A stretch of 5,597 bases of DNA from assembly GCA_004356265.1 (NCBI GenBank), contig SMXK01000001.1, forward strand, positions 1 through 5,597. The letters run 5' to 3'. Shown here one piece after another: positions 1 to 5,597 of the stretch. Under the pieces are notes generated by a model. The model was not told where the DNA came from. It made no database searches and was given only the letters and a program-made list of their open reading frames with translations. Every line of letters begins with the position of its first letter. The stretch's first letter is position 1. A program made the translations under genes and the position numbers. The DNA comes from Bacteroidota bacterium (GTDB taxonomy: Bacteria > Bacteroidota > Rhodothermia > Rhodothermales > UBA10348).

Positions 1-697
1 CGGCGCCCCCGGTCCCGGTGATGCCGATGGCGGGACAGTTTCGGTTTAAATTGTCAGATGCACCGTTGCCACCAGTTTCAAAAGCGGTTTTGATCGTCAC
101 TTTCGAAGTGGGATCGGTGGAAGAATCGGCGAATGAATTGTTGCCACCTTCAACACGGGTTAATTCGCGGGCCAAAACCATTCCGGCGGCCGGAGCCGTG
201 ACCGGATCCGCGGCGGATCGGGCAGAAGAAATGACGGACGGGTCGATTTCGATTGTTGCGATCGGGAAGTCACACGCCTCCAGCATATAGTCAATCATGC
301 CCCGTAGACCCAACTCCATGCCGTCGTCGGGAGAGAAAATTCGAGTGACACCATACTCTTGCAGCGCTGCGATTTCTTCCGGAATTATAACGCCGCCACC
401 CCCTCCAAAAACTTTAATATGATCTGCACCACGCTCTCGCAGCAGGTCGATCATGTATTTGAAATACTCCATGTGACCGCCCTGATAAGACGATACCGCG
501 ATGCCCTGAACATCCTCTTGAATGGCCGTGTTTACAATCTCGAGTACCGACCTGTTGTGGCCCAAATGGATAACCTCTGCGCCACCCGCTTGTAATATGC
601 GGCGCATAATGTTGATCGCCGCATCGTGGCCGTCAAATAGACTCGCTGCTGTGACGAATCGGATGGGGTTCTTCGGTTTATACGGATTGGCTGCCAT
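1..697 (-). CDS. icmF: IcmF, fused isobutyryl-CoA mutase, N-terminal part (3' end cut by window edge)
   Basis: Fused isobutyryl-CoA mutase interconverts isobutyryl-CoA and butyryl-CoA using adenosylcobalamin. The family order is B12-binding domain, MeaI-like G-protein chaperone domain, linker, substrate-binding mutase domain. Only the first 232 residues are here. The B12 domain spans about residues 12-145: FDGHDAAI at 21-28 carries the cobalamin-binding His24, SSYQGGH lies at 69-75, and the GGGGG turn at 98-102. The wording of these motifs (RFVTAASLFDGHD, VIHLGHNRSV, RIFSPDDG) matches IcmF rather than methylmalonyl-CoA mutase. A Ser/Asn/Gly-rich linker at about 165-220 leads to PAIGITGTGGA, the start of the G-domain P-loop, where the window ends. 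The start is ATG at 697; no good Shine-Dalgarno precedes it, and an in-frame TGA lies about 50 bases upstream. No frameshift is seen. The gene is 91 bases downstream of the PPTase gene and may have its own promoter. The B12 and P-loop assignments are secure; the C-terminal mutase domain is inferred. Confidence 0.93.
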   Translation of the reverse strand, partial: MAANPYKPKNPIRFVTAASLFDGHDAAINIMRRILQAGGAEVIHLGHNRSVLEIVNTAIQEDVQGIAVSSYQGGHMEYFKYMIDLLRERGADHIKVFGGGGGVIIPEEIAALQEYGVTRIFSPDDGMELGLRGMIDYMLEACDFPIATIEIDPSVISSARSAADPVTAPAAGMVLARELTRVEGGNNSFADSSTDPTSKVTIKTAFETGGNGASDNLNRNCPAIGITGTGGA

Positions 698-788
698 CAG
701 TACTGAATAATCGCTTGAAAAACGCAAGATCAAGTTTGAACGCGATTTGCGGCTTCATGTTTTCGCCGACGAGGCCTATCGTTAAAGG

Positions 789-1466
789 TCACTCTTCAGG
801 GGTTGCAATCGCCAGATAGTAGGCGCCACGACGCTCCAGAGCGATGTCCCACGCGTGCCCTTCAACATCTTTAATGCACATCCGAAGTGGATTCTGATCG
901 ACCCGGATCACGCGGACCGACTTGGGTGAACGGCGCAATCCGGTGCCAAGCGCTTTCAGGACGGCCTCCTTGGCGGTCCAACATAACAGCAGCTTTTCCT
1001 GACGCTCCAGCGGCAGGGGATCTATCAGTTCGAATTCGCTTTCGTGGGTGATGTATCCCAAAAGATCATCATCTCTTTTGCTCACAACTTCCAGGTCTAC
1101 TCCCACTCGCTGCAGTGACGCAACTGATACGGCTTCTTCACCACTGTGCGCGAGAGATATATGCCACGGAGTATCAGGGGAGACAATGCTGCCGTTTTCC
1201 TCAACCCGAATAATAATGTCCAGCGCCGGCACACCTCTCAAGGCGGACAACATCAACCGAAGCGACGCGCGTCCCATAAGGAACGAACGTCGCCGGTTTT
1301 CATGTTTCATTTCCGCGAGTCGCACATTCTCTTCAGCGCTCAGCAGAGACGTCCATTCCTCCACGAGGGACTCGTCGTATACGAGGCGATGAACGCTTAC
1401 GTTTGTCGGTATCGAAATTTCGGCCGGAAACGCGAGGTTGCGAGATGACTCAGCCTGCAGAGTCAA
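789..1466 (-). CDS. 4'-phosphopantetheinyl transferase, Sfp/Gsp type
   Basis: This enzyme transfers phosphopantetheine from CoA to a conserved Ser of acyl, peptidyl or aryl carrier proteins in the cytoplasm, Mg-dependent. At 225 residues it has the usual length of the pseudo-dimeric Sfp type. Motifs in order: LSAEENVRLAEM (42-53) and FLMGRASLRLML (62-73) in the N-terminal half; WHISLAHSGE (101-110); GVDLEVV (122-128), with Asp124 and Glu126 as expected Mg ligands; WTAKEAVLKALGTGL (163-177), with Glu167 and Lys171 as the usual catalytic/metal residues. All are intact. The start is taken as TTG at 1466, overlapping the SOD 3' end by 17 bases. No ATG, GTG or TTG occurs in frame for the next 30 or so codons, and a later start would cut into the domain. 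The overlap suggests translational coupling with sod. No polyketide, NRPS or fatty-acid gene lies nearby, so the partner carrier protein (housekeeping AcpP or a secondary-metabolism carrier) cannot be told from here. Confidence 0.92.
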   Translation of the reverse strand: MTLQAESSRNLAFPAEISIPTNVSVHRLVYDESLVEEWTSLLSAEENVRLAEMKHENRRRSFLMGRASLRLMLSALRGVPALDIIIRVEENGSIVSPDTPWHISLAHSGEEAVSVASLQRVGVDLEVVSKRDDDLLGYITHESEFELIDPLPLERQEKLLLCWTAKEAVLKALGTGLRRSPKSVRVIRVDQNPLRMCIKDVEGHAWDIALERRGAYYLAIATPEE

Positions 1467-2055
1467 AGTTGCTCGCTACCTGGTCCCAATTCACGACATT
1501 CCAGAACGCTGAAATGTAGTCGGGTCGGCGGTTTTGATAATTTAAATAGTACGCATGCTCCCAGACGTCGAGCCCCAGAATCGGTGTGTCACCGGTCATG
1601 TACGGGCTGTCTTGGTTTGCAGTACTGTAGACTTTGAGTTCGCCACCGCTCACAACAAGCCAGGCCCAACCGCTTCCGAACCGGGTACCAGCGGCGGCAG
1701 CAAAAGCCTCTTTGAATCCGTCAAACGATCCAAATGCGGTATCGATCGCAGACGCGAGTGCGCCGCCGGGCGCTCCGCCGCCGTCAGGTGACATCACAGA
1801 CCAGAATAGACTGTGATTCGCATGGCCTCCACCGTTATTGCGAACAGCACCTTTTACAGAGTCCGGTAACGAGTCGAAGCCGCGTAACAAGCCCTCAATC
1901 GTAGACGCAAGACCGCTTTGTCCTTCAAGAGCGGCATTTAATTTAGTGACGTACCCCTGATGATGTTTACCGTGGTGGATCGTCATCGTGCGCGAATCGA
2001 TGTGTGGTTCCAGTGCATCGTGGGAGTAAGGCAGATCTGGCAGAGAATAAGACAT
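1450..2055 (-). CDS. sodA: Superoxide dismutase, Fe/Mn family, Mn-type signature
   Basis: Converts superoxide to oxygen and hydrogen peroxide. The 201-residue protein is full length, with the N-terminal helical hairpin and the C-terminal alpha/beta domain. All four metal ligands are present: His27 (in MTIHHGKHH), His81 (in GGGHANHSLFW), Asp163 and His167 (in DVWEHAYYLNY). Gly77 together with Gln148 (in NQDSPYM) is the combination typical of Mn enzymes; Fe enzymes usually place the Gln at the first site. Cambialistic use is still possible. There is no signal peptide, so the enzyme should be cytoplasmic. ATG at 2055 gives the standard SLPDLPYSHDALEPHID beginning. No clear Shine-Dalgarno precedes it. 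It lies 32 bases after nuoN and overlaps the PPTase start, so it could be read from the complex I operon. That would place a superoxide scavenger next to a known superoxide source, but co-expression is an inference. Confidence 0.96.
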   Translation of the reverse strand: MSYSLPDLPYSHDALEPHIDSRTMTIHHGKHHQGYVTKLNAALEGQSGLASTIEGLLRGFDSLPDSVKGAVRNNGGGHANHSLFWSVMSPDGGGAPGGALASAIDTAFGSFDGFKEAFAAAAGTRFGSGWAWLVVSGGELKVYSTANQDSPYMTGDTPILGLDVWEHAYYLNYQNRRPDYISAFWNVVNWDQVASNFDSAG

Positions 2056-2087
2056 CAGCTTTGGGATCTATAAAGTGAACAATAAAA

Positions 2088-3563
2088 TTAGGGGAGAGCA
2101 GCGGTAGCCGCTGACCCAAAGAACGACGACGTGACTTCCATGATTCCCGGAGCCACGCCAAGGATAATAAGTGCGACAGCGCACAGAACTATTACTGCTC
2201 TGGGTGCGAATGGAATTGTTTTCGCGTCCAGACCGCGATCTTCGGCAGGTGCTTTCATGAAGAAGACCACCAGCACGCGTAAATAATAATATGCGGATAT
2301 CGCACTCGTTAACACGCCCAGCACGGCGAGCCATATGAGGCCGGCGTCAATTGCCGGGCCGAAGACAGCGACTTTTCCGAAAAATCCTCCGAGCGGTGGA
2401 AATCCGGCCAGGCTGAACATGAAAAAGACCATGCTCCACGCAAGAACGGGTCGTTTGTATCCGATACCGGCGAGGCTATCCAATTCTTGCTCGCTGCCCT
2501 CTTTCGAATCCCATTCGAGGTAAGCAATGACCCCGAACGCCCCGATATTCATAAAGGTATAGACCAGCATATAAAACAACGCGCCTGAATACCCCGCGTC
2601 TGTACCAGCAGCGAGCCCGACGAGTACATATCCTGCGTGGGCAATTGACGAGTACGCGAGCATCCTTTTGACATTTCTCTGAGATATCGCCAGTAGATTC
2701 CCGACAACCATCGTGATAAGCGCAATAACAGCAATTACGCTGCTCCATGTATCCGTAGGCACTGCGTAATAAAGCACCAGAATCAGCGACGCGAACGCGG
2801 CCGTTTTAGATGCGGTAGACATAAATCCAGTTATCGGGGTTGGGGCTCCCTGATACACGTCGGGCGTCCACATGTGGAACGGGGCTGCACCTACCTTAAA
2901 CAGATATCCGACCAGAAGCAACGAGAATCCGACCCAGAACATCGTCGTGTTTTCGCTGGCAGCAACAGCGCCGCTCATGTCCGACAAAATCATCGTGCCG
3001 GTTGCTCCATAAATAAGTGCGATTCCATACAGGAAAAAACCGGTCGAAAAAGCACCCAGCAGGAAGTATTTGAGAGCGCTTTCAATGGCGCCGTCATGCG
3101 ACCGAATTATCGCGGTCAAGATATATAAGCAGATCGACATCGTCTCGAGGCCCACAAAAATGGTGACCAGGCTGTTTGCCGATCCCATCATGAGCATGCC
3201 CGTAATGCTGAACAATATGAGAGCATAGGCCTCGCCGATATTGTTATCCAGGTCCTCCAGATACGGCTTCAGGAGAACGACCGAAAGAGCACCGCTACCG
3301 AGAATGAGGGCATTTACATAGCCGGCCATGCCGCCGAAACGCATGAGATCGAAATAGGCTGTACCGGTTTCCCCATATATGGTTGTTAATTCCAGTCCCA
3401 TGAGCCCGAATAATACCAGCCCGGTGATATAGGGAATCGACACATGGCGGGGCTTAAAAGCGTCCAGTCCAACGATAATCAGTCCCGCAAGCGCGGTCAA
3501 CAACATGGGCAGCGTATGCCCCATGTCACTGAAAAGCGTAGAATATGCCTGAGATAGTTCCAT
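2088..3563 (-). CDS. nuoN: NADH-quinone oxidoreductase subunit N (complex I, NuoN/Nqo14)
   Basis: One of the three antiporter-like membrane subunits of respiratory complex I, in the inner membrane, where it takes part in proton translocation coupled to NADH:quinone electron transfer. The 491 residues form about 14 hydrophobic segments, the usual size. Functionally important residues known from E. coli NuoN are all found at matching places: Glu140 in FVGLETMS (E133), Lys165 in ALKYFLLG (K158), Lys223 in FKVGAAPFHMWTPDVYQG (K217), Lys253 in STASKTAAF (K247) and Lys397 in GGFFGKVAVF (K395). The RNVKRMLAYSSIAHAGY segment (296-312) is also typical. The ATG abuts the pcd stop (TGAATG), implying coupled translation. 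The immediate neighbour upstream is pcd rather than nuoM, which is unusual for most bacteria but matches the nqo13-nhaD-pcd-nqo14 order recalled for Rhodothermus marinus. The quinone is probably menaquinone if the taxonomic guess holds. Confidence 0.98.
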   Translation of the reverse strand: MELSQAYSTLFSDMGHTLPMLLTALAGLIIVGLDAFKPRHVSIPYITGLVLFGLMGLELTTIYGETGTAYFDLMRFGGMAGYVNALILGSGALSVVLLKPYLEDLDNNIGEAYALILFSITGMLMMGSANSLVTIFVGLETMSICLYILTAIIRSHDGAIESALKYFLLGAFSTGFFLYGIALIYGATGTMILSDMSGAVAASENTTMFWVGFSLLLVGYLFKVGAAPFHMWTPDVYQGAPTPITGFMSTASKTAAFASLILVLYYAVPTDTWSSVIAVIALITMVVGNLLAISQRNVKRMLAYSSIAHAGYVLVGLAAGTDAGYSGALFYMLVYTFMNIGAFGVIAYLEWDSKEGSEQELDSLAGIGYKRPVLAWSMVFFMFSLAGFPPLGGFFGKVAVFGPAIDAGLIWLAVLGVLTSAISAYYYLRVLVVFFMKAPAEDRGLDAKTIPFAPRAVIVLCAVALIILGVAPGIMEVTSSFFGSAATAALP

Positions 3564-3854
3564 TCAGATCAATTTTTCGATTTCCCGGGCAAGTTCAATA
3601 TCCAGTCCGGTAACTACGTTTCCAGCATCGTGGGTCGAAAGTGAAATTGACACTTTGTTATACACATTGCTCCATTCCGGGTGGTGATCCCGCTGTTCGG
3701 CCTCGTATGAAATACGTACCATAAACGCCATGGCATCCCGAAAAGAATCCAATACAAACTCTTTGTGGAGCTTATTGTTATCGTGTATCCATCCGCTCAA
3801 AGTTAAAAGCGCATGTTCGATTTCATTCGCCGAGAGAGGCGTTCGATCTGCCAT
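3564..3854 (-). CDS. phhB: Pterin-4a-carbinolamine dehydratase (PCD/PhhB family)
   Basis: The family dehydrates 4a-hydroxytetrahydrobiopterin, recycling the cofactor of aromatic amino acid hydroxylases. Some members have other roles, such as DCoH in transcription. The protein is 96 residues from the ATG chosen here. The complete active-site pattern is present: AEQRDHHPEW, then Tyr, then THD and a later Asp. Numbered from this start, the catalytic histidines are 57, 58 and 75 and the Asp is 85. The start at 3854 is preferred: it is 2 bases after the nhaD stop, has GGTGG about 7 bases upstream inside the nhaD end, and gives the usual MADRTPLSANEIEHAL beginning. An in-frame ATG at 3869 would add MGGLT and overlap nhaD by 13 bases. 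No hydroxylase gene is in view. Its place between an antiporter and nuoN matches the complex I operon recalled for Rhodothermus marinus, where its role is unknown. Catalytic competence is likely; the in vivo substrate is open. Confidence 0.95.
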   Translation of the reverse strand: MADRTPLSANEIEHALLTLSGWIHDNNKLHKEFVLDSFRDAMAFMVRISYEAEQRDHHPEWSNVYNKVSISLSTHDAGNVVTGLDIELAREIEKLI

Positions 3855-3856
3855 AG

Positions 3857-5491
3857 TTAAACCACCCATCCGCTGAAGAATATCAACCAGATTAAAACGT
3901 ATACCGGAAGTAAAATCGGAATAGAGTATTTGACGATATACGACATAAACGACGGCGTCTCAACACCGTTAGCCTCGGCGATTGCCTTTACCATAAAGTT
4001 CGGGGCATTTCCGATGTACGACATCGCTCCGAAGAACACGGCAGCGACCGAGATGGCCTGCAACTCAATTGATGATAAGATGCCATTCAGATCCACACCC
4101 TCAGCAAACAACCGCACGTCTGCTGCCGAATTTACATCCAGACCGTATTGACCCATTGCGGCCGCGAGGAAGTTCAAATACGTGGGCGCGTTATCCAAGA
4201 TGCCAGAAAGGAGACCCGTTCCGAAGTAGAACATGCCAACCGTCAGAGATGATGCGTTGTCGGCAGCGAAGCTTGAAATAAGCTGAAGAGCGGGTTGCAT
4301 GGTTGCAAAGATTCCCAGAAACAACCAGCTCACCTCTCGGATAGGTTCAATATGGAAATCGTTCTTAGCCAACGCTTCTTTATCAGCCGTCACGTACGCC
4401 AACCAGGCTACGGCAAACATGATAATTTCCCGAATGCCAAATGGCAGACCAAACATCGCATTCAGATCCGGGACCCAGTCAAATACGTTGGGATCGATAA
4501 ATACGCTTACAATAATGACAGCAACCCAGCCGAAACTCTTTGCACCCTGGATCTCAATCATCTTCTTATTTGGATCCGGGTCAGCACTTTCATCTTTGTT
4601 TTTCGAATCCAGGAACCAGAAAATGGCCAGAATCATGGCCGTGGCAGGCAGCCAGATGTACCACACATGCGTGAACGTCCAGAAAAAGGGCACTCCGCGG
4701 AGGAAACCAAGAAACAGTGGAGGATCTCCGATCGGGGTGAGAGCACCACCCACGTTCGCCACCAGGAAAATGAAAAACACGATGTGATACGCTTTCAGCC
4801 TGCCCTTATTCAGCCGCATGTAGGCGCGAATGAACAACATGGCGGCACCAGTCGTGGCGATAACGTTGGCTACGACGGAAGCCACAAATAACACGATTAC
4901 ATTGTTCAGAGGCGTTCCCTTGACGTTGATGCTCAGGTATATGCCACTGGCCGCCACGAACAACGAGGCCACAAGAGCGATAAACGAAAGGTATTCGGTT
5001 ATCGCATGTTGGATAGGAAGGGCCGAGCCCAGTACAAAGACATAATACGCGGCCACAAAAATGCCCAGCCCGACCGAATAATGGGGGTAATAACGGTGCC
5101 AGTGTTTGGCAAAAAACAGCGGACCGGTGGCAATCATAATGAGGATGATGGCAAACGGCAATATCATCCAGATTGGCGGCAACGGCCCATGGCCGTCGTC
5201 GTGGGCCTCATCTTCCACGGCGTGCTCGGTGGTGGCATCCTGATCTGCTGCCGTCTCGGCGGTGTGCTCGGCAGCATCCTGATCTGTGGCCGCCTCGGCG
5301 GTGTGCTCGGCAGCATCCTGATCGGTCTCAAAAACAACCGTTGCAGCTTCTGGAGCAAACGCTGCAACGTAAGTAATCTCAGTTTCAGGAGCAGAGGCTG
5401 CCGCGGGGGAGACGATCAGCGCACTGATCGAGGCGATTGCGAGGCAAAAGACGGCCAGGCGAATTCGAGCAATGATGATTCTGAAGCTCAT
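3857..5491 (-). CDS. nhaD: NhaD-like Na+/H+ antiporter family protein (ion transporter superfamily)
   Basis: Inner-membrane transporter, 544 residues, likely exchanging Na+ for H+. Residues 1-34 look like a signal peptide (MSFRIIIARIR, hydrophobic core, then SPAAASA). Residues 35-103 are a soluble acidic segment with 13-residue repeats (DQDAAEHTAEAAT-like, two good copies and one degenerate). About 12 membrane segments follow from residue 106. Two motifs mark the family: NVGGALTPIGDPPLFLGF (246-263) and LDNAPTYLNFL (432-442), one in each half as expected for an inverted-repeat fold, plus GNAPNFMVKAIAEANG near the C-terminus. The first motif is nearer to the NhaD/arsenite-permease/citrate-transporter-like group (COG1055 sense) than to the Vibrio NhaD wording, so the transported ion is not certain. 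ATG at 5491 shares one base with the upstream stop (TAATG); AGGGG lies about 10 bases upstream. Its position before pcd and nuoN matches the nhaD gene recalled from the R. marinus complex I operon, suggesting that proton and sodium gradients are handled together. Confidence 0.88.
   Translation of the reverse strand: MSFRIIIARIRLAVFCLAIASISALIVSPAAASAPETEITYVAAFAPEAATVVFETDQDAAEHTAEAATDQDAAEHTAETAADQDATTEHAVEDEAHDDGHGPLPPIWMILPFAIILIMIATGPLFFAKHWHRYYPHYSVGLGIFVAAYYVFVLGSALPIQHAITEYLSFIALVASLFVAASGIYLSINVKGTPLNNVIVLFVASVVANVIATTGAAMLFIRAYMRLNKGRLKAYHIVFFIFLVANVGGALTPIGDPPLFLGFLRGVPFFWTFTHVWYIWLPATAMILAIFWFLDSKNKDESADPDPNKKMIEIQGAKSFGWVAVIIVSVFIDPNVFDWVPDLNAMFGLPFGIREIIMFAVAWLAYVTADKEALAKNDFHIEPIREVSWLFLGIFATMQPALQLISSFAADNASSLTVGMFYFGTGLLSGILDNAPTYLNFLAAAMGQYGLDVNSAADVRLFAEGVDLNGILSSIELQAISVAAVFFGAMSYIGNAPNFMVKAIAEANGVETPSFMSYIVKYSIPILLPVYVLIWLIFFSGWVV
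5222..5329 (-). repeat. 39-bp in-frame tandem repeat inside the antiporter gene
   Basis: A perfect 30-base match occurs at 5255-5284 and again at 5294-5323, an offset of 39 bases (13 codons). A third, diverged copy with a 3-base insertion lies at about 5222-5254. On the coding strand the copies encode the DQDAAEHTAEA-type units between the signal-peptide-like N-terminus and the first core membrane helix. Because the unit is a multiple of three, copy-number change by slippage would keep the reading frame. Confidence 0.9.
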
Positions 5492-5597
5492 TACCGGCGT
5501 ACCCCTGTCGATTCGGGAATCGTACCGCTGAATTTGTGGGCAACGGCTGATTCGTCGCGCTGAAGCTGTTCTGCTGCCATCCGTTTCGTTTCAATCC
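5491..5597 (-). CDS. C-terminal end of an upstream gene, probably nuoM (complex I subunit M)
   Basis: An open frame enters from the right edge and gives 34 residues ending in TIPESTGVRR before a TAA whose last base is the A of the antiporter ATG. The residues (ETKRMAAEQLQRDESAVAHK...) are polar and look like a cytoplasmic C-terminal tail, with no membrane segment and no diagnostic motif visible. The stop/start overlap indicates that the gene belongs to the same operon. Identity as nuoM is inferred only from the Rhodothermus marinus order nqo13-nhaD-pcd-nqo14. A separate small gene starting at the ATG at 5580 (29 codons) is possible but less likely, because the frame stays open to the window edge. 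Confidence 0.55.
   Translation of the reverse strand, partial: IETKRMAAEQLQRDESAVAHKFSGTIPESTGVRR

Noticed and set aside
1..697. Methylmalonyl-CoA mutase small or alpha subunit, or a stand-alone B12-binding protein
   Set aside because: The B12 domain is at the N-terminus and is followed by a P-loop start (GITGTGGA), which is the IcmF order. In methylmalonyl-CoA mutase the B12 domain is C-terminal with no G domain attached.
698..788. Possible promoter or terminator in the 91-base gap before icmF
   Set aside because: On the minus strand TTGATC and TATTCA are 18 bases apart but match the consensus poorly and end only about 8 bases from the ATG. The inverted repeats (CTTGA...TCAAG) are only 5 bp with a long loop and lack a GC-rich stem followed by a T run in the right place. 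Neither is supportable.
1048..1448. Long plus-strand open frames of 114 and 100 codons
   Set aside because: They lie entirely antisense to the PPTase gene, have low-complexity Ser/Arg-rich or otherwise unrecognisable translations, and the minus-strand frame has all the family motifs.
3855..3869. pcd starting at the upstream ATG at 3869
   Set aside because: It would overlap the antiporter end by 13 bases and add five residues not typical of the family. The ATG at 3854 has a better upstream GGTGG and a family-like N-terminus. It cannot be fully excluded.
4295..4891. Plus-strand open frame of 198 codons
   Set aside because: It is antisense to the core of the antiporter gene, whose minus-strand translation is clearly a conserved membrane protein. 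The plus-strand translation shows no domain or plausible composition.
5222..5329. CRISPR-like or mobile-element repeat
   Set aside because: The units are directly contiguous, 39 bp, in frame with the coding sequence and have no spacers, so they are a protein-coding tandem repeat.
5006..5563. Plus-strand open frame of 185 codons with Gly/Val/Leu-rich repeats
   Set aside because: The apparent repeats (GGVLGSILI-like) are just the 39-bp DNA repeat of the antiporter gene read from the other strand. It also crosses the start of that gene and the upstream operon member.

Overview
The window carries a single run of seven co-directional genes, all on the minus strand, so the transcription order runs from high to low coordinates: 3' end of an upstream gene (probably nuoM) > nhaD-type antiporter > pcd (pterin-4a-carbinolamine dehydratase) > nuoN > Mn-type superoxide dismutase > Sfp-type phosphopantetheinyl transferase > 5' part of icmF (fused isobutyryl-CoA mutase), which runs off the window at base 1. 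Coding density is very high. The first three junctions are a 1-base stop/start overlap (TAATG), a 2-base gap and a TGAATG abutment. nuoN and sod are 32 bases apart, sod and the PPTase overlap by 17 bases, and the only real gap is 91 bases before icmF. No RNA gene, CRISPR array, insertion sequence or plus-strand gene was found.

The best clue to the organism is the order nhaD-pcd-nuoN. From memory, in Rhodothermus marinus a nhaD homologue and a pcd homologue were described as unexpected members of a complex I operon, lying between nqo13 (nuoM) and nqo14 (nuoN) and co-transcribed with them. The same block here, moderate G+C by eye, and weak or absent Shine-Dalgarno sequences before several genes suggest a bacterium of the Rhodothermales or a relative (Rhodothermota/Bacteroidota side), probably aerobic and using complex I with menaquinone. 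This is an inference from synteny, not a sequence match.

By region: 5491-5597 is the last 34 codons of the upstream gene. 3857-5491 is a twelve-or-so-helix ion transporter with a signal-peptide-like N-terminus and an unusual acidic, His-containing repeat segment before the membrane domain (39-bp DNA tandem repeat at about 5222-5329). 3564-3854 is a compact PCD with all catalytic histidines. 2088-3563 is a full-length NuoN with all its key Glu/Lys residues. 1450-2055 is a cytoplasmic Mn-type SOD. 789-1466 is a PPTase starting at TTG. 1-697 is the B12-binding domain of IcmF up to the start of its G-domain P-loop.

The genes plausibly link proton/sodium handling by the respiratory chain (NuoN, antiporter), removal of superoxide made by that chain (SOD), and possibly pterin chemistry or a moonlighting role (PCD). 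The PPTase and IcmF belong to carrier-protein activation and branched C4 acyl-CoA metabolism and have no evident functional tie to the complex I block. The window mainly shows a known but still unexplained gene arrangement. The least ordinary sequence features are the repeat-bearing N-terminal extension of the antiporter and the polar low-complexity linker in IcmF.
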